A DNA stretch of 20,868 nt from Clostridiaceae bacterium (GTDB taxonomy: Bacteria; Bacillota; Clostridia; Oscillospirales; Butyricicoccaceae). Below are positions 1-6,593 of this stretch, in pieces. The notes under the pieces are model-generated. The model searched no databases. It had not been told where the DNA came from and worked only from the letters and a program-made list of their open reading frames with translations. A program made the translations under genes and the position numbers. Location: the NCBI GenBank assembly GCA_016293155.1, contig JAEDEU010000015.1:1-20868 (forward strand), given 5' to 3'. Position 1 is the first letter of the stretch. Each line of letters begins with the position of its first letter.

Positions 1-131
1 GCAGATTTCGTAATGTCATACTTAAATTCTCCACTTATGATATTCCCGCTCATAGTTAGAACAAAAGGTTCGCTATGATACGACTCTCTTTGCTCTATTA
101 TACACCGATATTCCAAATTCGTATAGTCCAT
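1..131 (-). CDS. possible 5' end of an unidentified gene, cut by the left edge
   Basis: On the minus strand an open frame runs from an upstream stop (165-167) to the window edge. ATG codons lie at 129-131 and 51-53. From the inner ATG it reads MSGNIISGEFKYDITKS and continues off the window. The inner start is favoured weakly, because a TATAAT on the minus strand (102 to 97) would place a transcript start between the two ATGs. Neither ATG has a recognisable ribosome binding site, and the stretch open inside the window is only 43 codons, so chance is possible. I do not recognise the protein. It would lie downstream of, and in the same direction as, the AraC regulator. Confidence 0.3.
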   Translation of the reverse strand, partial: MDYTNLEYRCIIEQRESYHSEPFVLTMSGNIISGEFKYDITKS

Positions 132-351
132 AGGAATAAAAAAATAAATTTTCTTTGCATTTCCCTATGTAATTTTCCAAAATCGGAGCATCGTCTGTAC
201 AACAAAAGGATATTATCTTTCCAATCCTATCTCTGCCATTGCTTGCTTATCGTGAATCTGCATTATCGTATCGCGAGAAGATACTTGACCCAAATGCTAT
301 ATCTATCGAGAATAAATACCGCACAAAAACTATTTTCCAGCTCACCGCTCC
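132..351. other. AT-rich spacer downstream of the AraC regulator, no gene seen
   Basis: This spacer is visibly richer in A and T than the flanking coding DNA. Short frames on both strands lack ribosome binding sites and family resemblance. A 5-bp hairpin (GTATC/GATAC) sits near 270-290 but has no T-run, so I do not call a terminator for the AraC gene. Confidence 0.6.
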
Positions 352-1221
352 CTATCTCTTCTTGGCGTATTCCTTTCGGAATTGGGTCGGAGACATACCG
401 ACATACTTGGAAAACAGCGAATTAAAGTGGCTTTGATTGCTGTAGCCTACGCGCGCCGCAATGTATGTCACCGGCATTGAGGTATAAATCAGCAGGCTCT
501 GTGCTTCTCCGATGCGCCGTCTGGTGGCATACTGCATCGGAGAATATCCGGTCATATCCTTAAAAACATGGGAGAGATAATACGGACTTGCCCCCAGCGC
601 GTCCGCGATCATTTGAAGTGTAATCGGTTCATCATAGCGCGTATCAATAAACTGCTTGATGCGCGCCGCGAGCAGCTCGCTGCCGGTCTTGATGCCGCCC
701 GCCGTATGCTGCCGGTTGGCGTTCCACGTCTGAACAAACAGCGCGACAAACGCCGCCGCAAGATAGTGACAGGTCTCCTCCACTCCCTTGACATCGGACG
801 CAAGCAGCGTGTGCATCATATTCAGCAGAGAATGAAAGCTGTCATACAGCTCGTTGGTCGGAATAATTGGACTGGAATCGGCGGGAATGGCGCAGTTATC
901 CGGCAGCCCCTTGAGCTTCAGCCTGCCGATCGCACAGCTGTAGGAAGAAATCTCCTCGCTGTTGGTCGCATCCTCATCGTGCAGAACCCCGCAGTTGCAC
1001 ACGACAATATCACCCTTCTTAATCGGATATCGCTTGCCGTCCACAATATAGACACCGCTTCCGTTGCGCACAAAGTAAAACTCGATAAAATCACTGTGCG
1101 AGTGCATAACACGCGGATGATGAACGCCGAACTCCGGCTCTGTTTTACTGGCAGACAGCAATTTCGGTAAACCATTTTCAAAATGGTCCTCATATTTTTC
1201 ATCCATAAAGCATTGGATCAC
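352..1221 (-). CDS. AraC family transcriptional regulator with N-terminal cupin domain
   Basis: This 289-residue protein is a typical AraC/XylS-type regulator. Residues about 30-100 form a cupin-like ligand-sensing domain with H40, H42, E47 and H81 in the usual cupin spacing. Residues about 185-289 form the DNA-binding domain with two helix-turn-helix units: near 201-223 (TLQMIADALGASPYYLSHVF) and near 250-273, followed by GMSPTQFRKEY. The start is a GTG at 1219-1221, because a GGAGG (1231-1235 on the plus strand as CCTCC) lies 9 bases upstream. The next ATG, at 1204-1206, would be 24 bases away. The gene diverges from an inositol 2-dehydrogenase gene, so a role in sugar or inositol catabolism control is likely. 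The ligand cannot be read from the sequence. The stop is TAG. Confidence 0.93.
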   Translation of the reverse strand: MIQCFMDEKYEDHFENGLPKLLSASKTEPEFGVHHPRVMHSHSDFIEFYFVRNGSGVYIVDGKRYPIKKGDIVVCNCGVLHDEDATNSEEISSYSCAIGRLKLKGLPDNCAIPADSSPIIPTNELYDSFHSLLNMMHTLLASDVKGVEETCHYLAAAFVALFVQTWNANRQHTAGGIKTGSELLAARIKQFIDTRYDEPITLQMIADALGASPYYLSHVFKDMTGYSPMQYATRRRIGEAQSLLIYTSMPVTYIAARVGYSNQSHFNSLFSKYVGMSPTQFRKEYAKKR

Positions 1222-1250
1222 TTGTCTCGACCTCCTCTCTTCTTTTGTAT

Positions 1251-1279
1251 ATTATAACATCTTCTGCTCTGAAATCGAG
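1251..1279 (-). promoter_or_regulatory. putative promoter of the AraC regulator gene
   Basis: On the minus strand a perfect TATAAT occupies 1256 to 1251, about 30 bases upstream of the GTG start. No good -35 box is present at 17 bases: the hexamer at 1279-1274 is CTCGAT. This suggests a weak or activator-dependent promoter. Confidence 0.45.
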
Positions 1280-1317
1280 TCCTTTTTTTCTAATTTCAGC
1301 AAATGTTTTTTGATAGT

Positions 1318-1415
1318 ATCGCAAGAACCCATAAATCACTTTCAGTTTTTTGTGCAAGTTGTCTATTTTTCTTGCCAAAATTGTATTTTCTTGCCCTAAG
1401 CAATCGCAAGAATCC
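1318..1415. promoter_or_regulatory. cluster of four GCAAGAA elements, candidate operator
   Basis: GCAAGAA occurs at 1321-1327 and 1406-1412. Its reverse complement TTCTTGC occurs at 1369-1375 and 1388-1394. The outer copies share a longer context, ATCGCAAGAA(C/T)CC, at 1318-1330 and 1403-1415 (12 of 13 identical). The inner copies are a direct repeat 19 bases apart, each followed by C. The last copy abuts the -35 region of the iolG promoter. The spacing of about one to two helical turns fits binding by an AraC-type protein, but this is inference. Confidence 0.45.
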
Positions 1416-1416
1416 G

Positions 1417-1445
1417 CTATCAATTTTCCGAATCAGTGCTATAAT
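1417..1445 (+). promoter_or_regulatory. iolG promoter with TG-extended -10
   Basis: TGCTATAAT (1437-1445) is a perfect extended -10 box. The hexamer 17 bases upstream (CTATCA, 1417-1422) matches the -35 consensus at only three positions. Such a promoter can work through its extended -10 or with an activator bound at the adjacent GCAAGAA element. The leader to the iolG ATG is about 60 bases. Confidence 0.65.
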
Positions 1446-1511
1446 AGGAAACGAAGGTCGGAGTTCCGATCTAGGGATATTTCATTTAATATTTTGAAGG
1501 AGAGAATAGTT

Positions 1512-2537
1512 ATGGCAACTGTACGTTTTGGTGTAGTCGGCTGTGGCCGTATCGGCAAGCTGCATATCAACAACCTGATTAACAATGTGCCGGGCGCAGA
1601 AGTAATCGCTGCTGCTGATCCGATGCTGGACAAGTCCGGTGCTCGTGAGTGGCTCGCTGAGCGCAATATTACCAACGTTTCCACCGATTACATGGACGTA
1701 ATCAACAATCCGGATGTAGACGCTGTTATGGTCTGCTCCTCTACTGATACTCATTCGATCATCTCCCTGGCAGCTGTCAAGGCTGGCAAGCATGTTTTCT
1801 GCGAGAAGCCGGTTGACTACGATGTTGACAAGATCAAGGCTGTTATGGCTGCTGTCGATGAGGCTGGCGTTAAGTTCCAGGTAGGCTTCAACCGCCGCTT
1901 TGACCACAACCACAAGGCTGTTGCTGACGCTGTTAAGGACGGTTCCATCGGCGATCCGCACATCATCATCGTTTCTTCCCGTGACCCGGAGCCGCCCCCG
2001 GCATCCTATGTTGCAGTTTCCGGCGGTATCTTCTACGATATGATGATCCACGACTTCGATATGGTTCGCTACGTATCCGGTTCCGAGGTTGTTGAGGTTT
2101 CCGCTGTTGGTTCCTGCCTGGTTAACCCGAACCTGCAGGAAGAGTCCGGTATCCCGGATGTTGACACCGCAGTTGTTACCATGAAGCTCGCAAACGGCGC
2201 TATCGCTGTCATCAACAACTCCCGTCAGGCAGTTTACGGCTACGACCAGCGCGTAGAGGTATTCGGCTCCAAGGGCATGGCTTCCGACGGCAACGATCTG
2301 GTCAACACCGCTACCGTTATGACCGTTGACGGAGCTGTTTCCCAGAAGCCGCTGTGGTTCTTCCTTGAGCGCTACAACACCGCTTTCGTTGAGCAGGTTA
2401 AGTGCTTCGTTGATTCCATCGTAAACGACAAGCCGGTCGTTGTCGGTGCTGTTGACGGTCTGAAGCCGGTTCTGATCGCTGCTGCTGCTACTGAGTCCTG
2501 CAGAAACGGCGGCGTATATGTAAAGGTTGCAGAGTAA
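1512..2537 (+). CDS. iolG: inositol 2-dehydrogenase (Gfo/Idh/MocA family)
   Basis: This 341-residue cytosolic enzyme belongs to the Gfo/Idh/MocA oxidoreductases and most likely oxidises myo-inositol to 2-keto-myo-inositol with NAD+. The N-terminal Rossmann fold shows G10-x-G12-x-x-G15. The EKP motif gives K99. The motif YDMMIHDFD gives D176 and H180, matching the Lys-Asp-His triad of the Bacillus enzyme. The stretches SRDPEPPP and GYDQRVEVFGSKGM resemble rhizobial IdhA. The start is the ATG at 1512, with AAGGAGAG about 8 bases upstream; the reading frame is open further upstream but has no support there. No other inositol gene (iolB, C, D, E) is in the window, so scyllo- or D-chiro-inositol, or another polyol, remains possible. 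Its codons (GCT, GTT, AAC, TTC, AAG) differ from those of its neighbours and suggest high expression. Confidence 0.85.
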   Translation: MATVRFGVVGCGRIGKLHINNLINNVPGAEVIAAADPMLDKSGAREWLAERNITNVSTDYMDVINNPDVDAVMVCSSTDTHSIISLAAVKAGKHVFCEKPVDYDVDKIKAVMAAVDEAGVKFQVGFNRRFDHNHKAVADAVKDGSIGDPHIIIVSSRDPEPPPASYVAVSGGIFYDMMIHDFDMVRYVSGSEVVEVSAVGSCLVNPNLQEESGIPDVDTAVVTMKLANGAIAVINNSRQAVYGYDQRVEVFGSKGMASDGNDLVNTATVMTVDGAVSQKPLWFFLERYNTAFVEQVKCFVDSIVNDKPVVVGAVDGLKPVLIAAAATESCRNGGVYVKVAE

Positions 2538-2558
2538 TTCTATCCCCTGCCTTTTCCA

Positions 2559-2592
2559 TCCCGCAAAGCATTCCGCTTTGCGGGATTTTTTT
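2559..2592 (+). terminator. strong rho-independent terminator after iolG
   Basis: A perfect 11-bp stem (2559-2569 with 2575-2585) with a 5-base loop is followed by seven Ts (2586-2592), ending iolG transcription 22 bases after the stop codon. Confidence 0.93.
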
Positions 2593-2601
2593 CGCTCTCT
2601 G

Positions 2602-2630
2602 TTTTTAATTTCCCGATAATATGGTACAAT
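2602..2630 (+). promoter_or_regulatory. putative promoter of the sugar-binding lipoprotein gene
   Basis: TGGTACAAT (2622-2630) is a TG-extended -10 with five of six consensus bases. The -35 position (about 2602-2607) is only T-rich. The preceding terminator implies that the downstream gene needs its own promoter. Confidence 0.5.
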
Positions 2631-2654
2631 AAAAAGAAAAAGGGGGAGCCGGAA

Positions 2655-3674
2655 ATGAAAAAACGGATGTTTTCGTTCTTACTTGCCTGTAGCCTGCTGC
2701 TCACCGGATGCAGCATCCAGTTTAATACCGAAAATCTGCGCAGGCAGCTGGCTTCCTATTTCGATCTGAGCGAGCTGGAGGACAGCGACCTCCAGACTCC
2801 CACCTATATTGGAATCGTTGTCAAAACGCTTTCGGACGAGTATTTTCCGCTGATTAAGGCGGGTGCCGAGCATAAAGCGGACGAACTCGGCGTATCCGTT
2901 GCCGTGGTCAGCTCGGATCAGGAGGACGAGTACGCTCAGCAGGCGGAAATCATTGATATACTCGCCGCACAGCAGGTGGATGTACTCGCCTTTGCCCTGC
3001 CCGCCAGTGAGGCACTCAACAAAAGCCTGTCCGCCGCCCATGCTGCCGGGATTCCGCTGATTGCCATGGATACCCGCTCGAGCTTTCCCTACTGCGCCGC
3101 CTATATCGGCTCGGACAACTATGCTGCCGGCGTTCAGCTCGGACAGCTTGCCGCAGAGCGTGTCGGCGCCGGTGGCACCAGTGTGATCCTAAAAGGTCAG
3201 TACGGTGACGAGGCGCATTCCGAGCGCACCGCAGGCATCACGCAGGCGCTTCTGCAAAAGGGTGTCCGTATTTTAGAGATTGACAGCTGCAATTCCAGCT
3301 ATGAGCTCGCATATCAAACGGCTGCGCAGGTGTTGCAGCGCCATCCCTCCGTGGATATCTTCTGCTGTACTACCGATGAAATGGCAATGGGCGCACTGGA
3401 CGCGATTGAAGTGTCCGGTGCAGCGACAGAAGTGATCGGTTTTGACGGCATTCTGGAGGCCGCCGAGCTGGTGGCAAACGGCAGAATGCTGTACACAATC
3501 GCACAGGATGCCTATCACATCGGTGAGCTGACCGTGGAAACCGCCTGTCGTCTGGTAGACGAAAAACCGGTTGTGCCGGAAATCATCTGTGAGACCGATA
3601 TCATCACCGCGGACAATGCACAGGCTTATATCCAGTCTGTCCGCTCCACGCTCTATCCGGAGGAAAACAACTGA
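2655..3674 (+). CDS. sugar-binding lipoprotein, RbsB-like periplasmic-binding fold
   Basis: This 339-residue protein has a lipoprotein signal peptide (MKKRMFSFLLACSLLLTGC). The lipobox is LLTGC, with Cys19 the likely lipid anchor, so it sits on the outer face of the membrane. Residues about 50-335 form a type I periplasmic-binding fold like ribose/galactose-binding proteins, starting TYIGIVVKTLSDEYF. Pocket-type residues are visible: D139 and R141 (MDTRSS), R191 (ERTAG), D264 (GFDG) and Q284 (AQDAY). The Asn that precedes DEMA in RbsB is Thr240 here. A GGGGGAG ribosome binding site lies 7 bases before the ATG. No ABC permease or ATPase is adjacent, so it may work with a transporter encoded elsewhere or as a sensory binding protein. 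Its position after iolG makes inositol or a sugar plausible ligands, but that is inference. Confidence 0.85.
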   Translation: MKKRMFSFLLACSLLLTGCSIQFNTENLRRQLASYFDLSELEDSDLQTPTYIGIVVKTLSDEYFPLIKAGAEHKADELGVSVAVVSSDQEDEYAQQAEIIDILAAQQVDVLAFALPASEALNKSLSAAHAAGIPLIAMDTRSSFPYCAAYIGSDNYAAGVQLGQLAAERVGAGGTSVILKGQYGDEAHSERTAGITQALLQKGVRILEIDSCNSSYELAYQTAAQVLQRHPSVDIFCCTTDEMAMGALDAIEVSGAATEVIGFDGILEAAELVANGRMLYTIAQDAYHIGELTVETACRLVDEKPVVPEIICETDIITADNAQAYIQSVRSTLYPEENN

Positions 3675-3713
3675 GTCATAACGGTCCGATATAGATCTGC
3701 TATAAATGCAGCA

Positions 3714-3746
3714 AAGCCGTCTGTCCGGTTTTCCGGCAGACGGCTT
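3714..3746. terminator. bidirectional terminator hairpin between convergent genes
   Basis: Arms 3714-3728 and 3733-3746 (AAGCCGTCTG-T-CCGG against CCGGCAGACGGCTT) form a GC-rich stem with one bulged T and a TTTT loop. T-rich but interrupted tails follow on both strands. It lies between the convergent lipoprotein and exonuclease genes and probably serves both. Confidence 0.8.
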
Positions 3747-3754
3747 CTTTGCTG

Positions 3755-4510
3755 TTACAGGTCGATTTCCAGCACAACAGGGCAGTGATCGCTGCCCATA
3801 ATATCCGTGTCAATTCTCGCTTCCCGGATCTGATCCGCAATGCGGCTGGAAACGATAAAATAGTCAATGCGCCATCCCGCATTGTTCTGCCGTGCCTTGA
3901 AGCGGTACGACCACCACGAATACACGCCGGTCACCTCAGGATACAGATAGCGAAAGCTGTCGGTAAAGCCCGCGCCCAGCAGCTCGGTCATCTTCGCGCG
4001 TTCCTCATCCGAAAATCCCGCGTTTTTGCGGTTGGTCTTTGGATTTTTCAGGTCGATTTCCTGATGTGCCACGTTCAGATCGCCGCACAGAATGACCGGC
4101 TTTTTCTCATCCAGCGCGAGCAGATAGGCGCGGAACGCGTCCTCCCACTGCATCCGGTACGGCAGGCGCGCCAGCTCGTTCTGGGAATTCGGCGTGTAGC
4201 AGGTGACCAGATAAAAATTCTCAAATTCCGCGGTAATCACGCGCCCCTCGTGATCGTGCTCCTCGATTCCGATGCCGAAGGTCACATTCAGCGGCTCGGT
4301 TTTGCAAAGCATCGCCGTACCGCTGTAGCCCTTTTTCTCCGCACTGTTCCAGTAATCCAGATATCCGTCCCACTCGGTCGGCGCCTGCTCCGGCTGGAGC
4401 TTGGTTTCCTGTATGCAAAATGCATCCGCAGCCTCCGCGCGGAAGTAGTCCATAAAGCCCTTTTTCATGCAGGCGCGCAGGCCGTTCACATTCCATGAGA
4501 TTAATTTCAT
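3755..4510 (-). CDS. xth: exodeoxyribonuclease III (AP endonuclease)
   Basis: This 251-residue member of the endonuclease/exonuclease/phosphatase family acts in base excision repair, cutting at abasic sites and trimming 3' ends. Nearly the whole chain is the catalytic domain. Visible active-site residues are N7 (SWNVNG), E35 (QETK, metal), Y105 (CYTPNS), D144 and N146 (GDLN), D216 (RIDYF) and D241-H242 (SDHCP). Length is normal for the family. The ATG has AAGGAG about 9 bases upstream. It is a single-gene unit, divergent from the Xre regulator and ending at a shared terminator. Some Clostridia label this gene exoA. Confidence 0.96.
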   Translation of the reverse strand: MKLISWNVNGLRACMKKGFMDYFRAEAADAFCIQETKLQPEQAPTEWDGYLDYWNSAEKKGYSGTAMLCKTEPLNVTFGIGIEEHDHEGRVITAEFENFYLVTCYTPNSQNELARLPYRMQWEDAFRAYLLALDEKKPVILCGDLNVAHQEIDLKNPKTNRKNAGFSDEERAKMTELLGAGFTDSFRYLYPEVTGVYSWWSYRFKARQNNAGWRIDYFIVSSRIADQIREARIDTDIMGSDHCPVVLEIDL

Positions 4511-4545
4511 CCCGGGTTCTCCTTCTGCTTTGTTGATTTACATTC

Positions 4546-4574
4546 AGTATAGCATATTTTGATTTCGTACTCAA
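4546..4574 (-). promoter_or_regulatory. promoter of exodeoxyribonuclease III
   Basis: On the minus strand TTGAGT (4574-4569) is followed after exactly 17 bases by TATACT (4551-4546), preceded by TGC as an extended -10. The gene starts 35 bases downstream. Its -35 box lies only 4 bases from the dyad at 4578-4593. Confidence 0.75.
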
Positions 4575-4577
4575 GCC

Positions 4578-4593
4578 GTTGCGTTTTCGCAAC
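4578..4593. promoter_or_regulatory. perfect dyad GTTGCG-TTTT-CGCAAC, candidate repressor operator
   Basis: Six-base inverted arms are separated by TTTT. The dyad overlaps the -35 region (4579-4584) of the xre promoter and nearly touches the -35 of the divergent xth promoter. A site here could repress the xre operon and affect xth. The adjacent Xre-type protein is the obvious candidate to bind it (autoregulation), which is inference. Confidence 0.5.
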
Positions 4594-4607
4594 AGAAATG
4601 CTATAAT
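4579..4607 (+). promoter_or_regulatory. promoter of the xre-aminotransferase operon
   Basis: TTGCGT (4579-4584), a 17-base spacer and TGC-TATAAT (4599-4607) form a good extended -10 promoter about 30 bases before the regulator ATG. Confidence 0.75.
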
Positions 4608-4636
4608 GATTCTATTCTTGAGAAAGGGTGTTGGAT

Positions 4637-4999
4637 ATGTCAATCAGCGAACGAATCCGACAGCGCAGGCTGGAGCTTGGACTGACACTGGAGCAGATCG
4701 GTGACCGCGCCGGTATTTCCAAGGCAACGGTGCAGCGCTACGAATGCGGAAACATCCAAAATATGCGTCAGGACAAAATCCAAAAGCTGGCGGATGCGCT
4801 GGAGGTAACGCCCGCATGGCTGATGGGCTGGAATGTACAAAACGCTACCGCGCAGGAAATTGACGATGTCAACCTGCTGTTTGAGCGGCCGGAGCTGCGC
4901 ACACTGCTCCTGCTGGCAAACGACTATTCCCGCGAGGAAATCGAACAGCTCATCAAAACACTGACACTGTTCCGCAAACACCGAAAACTGACAGAATAA
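4637..4999 (+). CDS. Xre family helix-turn-helix regulator
   Basis: This 120-residue protein has an N-terminal Xre/HTH_3 DNA-binding domain (about 4-60), including LTLEQIGDRAGISKATVQRYE and a hydrophobic VTPAWLMGW end. The C-terminal half (about 75-115) is short, acidic to basic and helical-looking, possibly for dimerisation. I see no peptidase or ligand-binding domain. The ATG at 4637 is preferred over the in-frame GTG at 4628 because GAAAGG (4622-4627) lies 9 bases upstream of it. The aminotransferase gene begins 12 bases after the stop, so the two are probably co-transcribed. The target genes are unknown; the dyad in its own promoter is the best candidate site. Confidence 0.88.
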   Translation: MSISERIRQRRLELGLTLEQIGDRAGISKATVQRYECGNIQNMRQDKIQKLADALEVTPAWLMGWNVQNATAQEIDDVNLLFERPELRTLLLLANDYSREEIEQLIKTLTLFRKHRKLTE

Positions 5000-5011
5000 G
5001 GAAAACTTGCT

Positions 5012-6187
5012 ATGAAATTCTTAAAACAGGGCGATGAGATTTCGTCCAATATTTTTAATCAGCTGGAAGAAAAGCGTCTGGAAATGCTGGCGCGCGGCGT
5101 GGATGTCATCAATCTTTCCATCGGCACGCCGGACTTTACACCGGATGAGCACGTCATGCGCGCCGTACAGGAGGCCGCAATGGATCCGGAAAACTACAAG
5201 TACACCCTGAGCGATATTCCGGAGCTGACCGCGGCGGTACAGCGCTGGTATGCGCGCCGCTATGGCGTCACGCTCGAGCCGGAGCAGATTCAGTCGGTCA
5301 ACGGCTCGCAGGAGGGCATCGCGCACATCTGCTTCCCGTTCCTTCAGCCGGGCGATCTGGTGCTGTGTCCGGACCCGGGCTATCCCATTTTCACCTTTGG
5401 CCCGATGATGGCAGGCGCGGAAATCGGTCTGTTCCCCCTGCTGCCGGAAAATGATTACCTGATCGACTTCGATTCCATCCCGGACGAGGTCGCGGACCGT
5501 GCCAAAATGATGGTCGTTTCCTATCCGTGCAATCCGATGGGACGCACCGCACCGCGCGAATTTTACGAAAAACTGGTTGCCTTTGCGAAAAAGCACGATA
5601 TCATTGTCATACACGACAACGCCTATTCCGATCTGGTGATGGATGGCGGACGCGGTCTGTCCTTCCTCTCGGTGGACGGCGCAATGGATATCGGCATCGA
5701 GATGAATTCGCTCTCCAAGACCTACAATCTGACCGGTATGCGCATCTCGTTTGCCATCGGCAACGCGGATTTAATCAATCAATTCCGCGCATTCCGTTCG
5801 CAGATCGACTACGGCATGTACCGCCCGATTCAGCTCGCCGCAGTCGCCGCACTGGACGGTCCGCAGGAGCTGGTGGAGCGCAACCGCGCAGGCTATCAGG
5901 AACGCCGCGATGTGCTGTGCGGCGGACTGCGCAAAGCAGGCTGGAACGTGCCGGATTCGCAGGCGACCATGTTTGTCTGGGCAAAGATTCCGGACGGCTT
6001 TGCAAGCAGCACTGCCTTTGTCCTGGAGCTGCTCGAACGCGCGGGCGTGCTGTGTGTTCCGGGTGACAGCTTCGGGGAGCACGGCGAGGGCTATGTACGT
6101 TTTGCGCTGACCGCGCCGCCGGAGCGGCTTCAGACAGCGGTGGACCGCATTGCCGCGTGCGGCATTCTCAGCGGCTCCAATCAGTAA
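5012..6187 (+). CDS. PLP-dependent class I/II aminotransferase, LL-diaminopimelate aminotransferase-like
   Basis: This 391-residue cytosolic enzyme has fold type I. The PLP Schiff-base lysine is K236 (SLSKTYNLTGMR). N174-P175 (CNPMG), D202 and Y205 (HDNAYSD) and R244 are the other cofactor-site signatures. The overall pattern (DVINLSIGTPDFTPDEHV, NGSQEGIAH, CPDPGYPIF, MYRPIQLAAVAALDGPQ) resembles the DapL/DapC-direct group, which makes LL-diaminopimelate for lysine and peptidoglycan. Substrate cannot be assigned from motifs alone; an aspartate or broad-specificity aminotransferase is the alternative. It follows the Xre regulator by 12 bases with AAGG about 9 bases before the ATG, and ends at a terminator shared with the his operon. 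Confidence 0.85.
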   Translation: MKFLKQGDEISSNIFNQLEEKRLEMLARGVDVINLSIGTPDFTPDEHVMRAVQEAAMDPENYKYTLSDIPELTAAVQRWYARRYGVTLEPEQIQSVNGSQEGIAHICFPFLQPGDLVLCPDPGYPIFTFGPMMAGAEIGLFPLLPENDYLIDFDSIPDEVADRAKMMVVSYPCNPMGRTAPREFYEKLVAFAKKHDIIVIHDNAYSDLVMDGGRGLSFLSVDGAMDIGIEMNSLSKTYNLTGMRISFAIGNADLINQFRAFRSQIDYGMYRPIQLAAVAALDGPQELVERNRAGYQERRDVLCGGLRKAGWNVPDSQATMFVWAKIPDGFASSTAFVLELLERAGVLCVPGDSFGEHGEGYVRFALTAPPERLQTAVDRIAACGILSGSNQ

Positions 6188-6197
6188 TCATAAAAGA

Positions 6198-6234
6198 AAA
6201 ATGCCTGACAGGTATACTTCCCGTCAGGCATTTT
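6198..6234. terminator. bidirectional terminator between the aminotransferase gene and hisE
   Basis: AAAATGCCTGAC (6198-6209) pairs perfectly with GTCAGGCATTTT (6223-6234). The T-rich end on the plus strand (TTTTATTT) and the A-rich start (T-run on the minus strand) let it stop transcription both from the aminotransferase and from the his operon. Confidence 0.9.
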
Positions 6235-6247
6235 ATTTGCTCCAAAA

Positions 6248-6571
6248 TCAGGTGTTGTGATCGGATACATGGAAGGTCTTGAGGTTGCCGATCTTGCCGG
6301 CACGCGCCTCCATCTCCTTCTCGACATCCGCCAGCGTAACACCGCACTCGTTCATCATGACCATGACATGATAGAACAGGTCGTTGACCTCACCGATGAT
6401 CTCCTCCTTATCGCCGTTCTTTGCAGCGATAATGGTCTCTGCGGTCTCCTCGCCGACCTTCTTGAGGATTTTGTCCAGACCCTTTTCGAACAGATAGCAG
6501 GTATAGGACTTCTCCATCGGCTGCTCTCTTCTCTGCTGAATGACATACTCCATGCTTTCAAATGCGTTCAT
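6248..6571 (-). CDS. hisE: phosphoribosyl-ATP pyrophosphatase
   Basis: This 107-residue enzyme hydrolyses PR-ATP to PR-AMP, step 2 of histidine synthesis. It is an all-alpha NTP-pyrophosphatase fold of the MazG-like type. Metal-binding motifs are E41-E42-x-x-E45 (GEETAE) and E61-x-x-D64 (GEVNDL); the family signature EKSYTCYLFEKGLDKILKKV is clear. The ATG has AAGGAG about 11 bases upstream. It is the last gene of the operon and is separate from hisI (22-base gap), not fused as in enterobacteria. Confidence 0.95.
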   Translation of the reverse strand: MNAFESMEYVIQQRREQPMEKSYTCYLFEKGLDKILKKVGEETAETIIAAKNGDKEEIIGEVNDLFYHVMVMMNECGVTLADVEKEMEARAGKIGNLKTFHVSDHNT

Positions 6572-6593
6572 CGTTTTCGCTCTCCTTCTTTGT

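Noticed and set aside
75..425. Plus-strand open frame in the AT-rich left region
   Set aside because: There is no ribosome binding site, composition is low-complexity and AT-driven, and it overlaps the end of the AraC gene.
1318..1415. GCAAGAA copies as a CRISPR-like or mobile-element repeat
   Set aside because: The units are only 7-13 bases, vary in orientation and spacing, and lie in a promoter region, which fits operator sites better.
1350..1511. N-terminal extension of iolG using an upstream in-frame start
   Set aside because: The extension would contain the promoter, has no Rossmann-fold counterpart, and the ATG at 1512 has a strong ribosome binding site.
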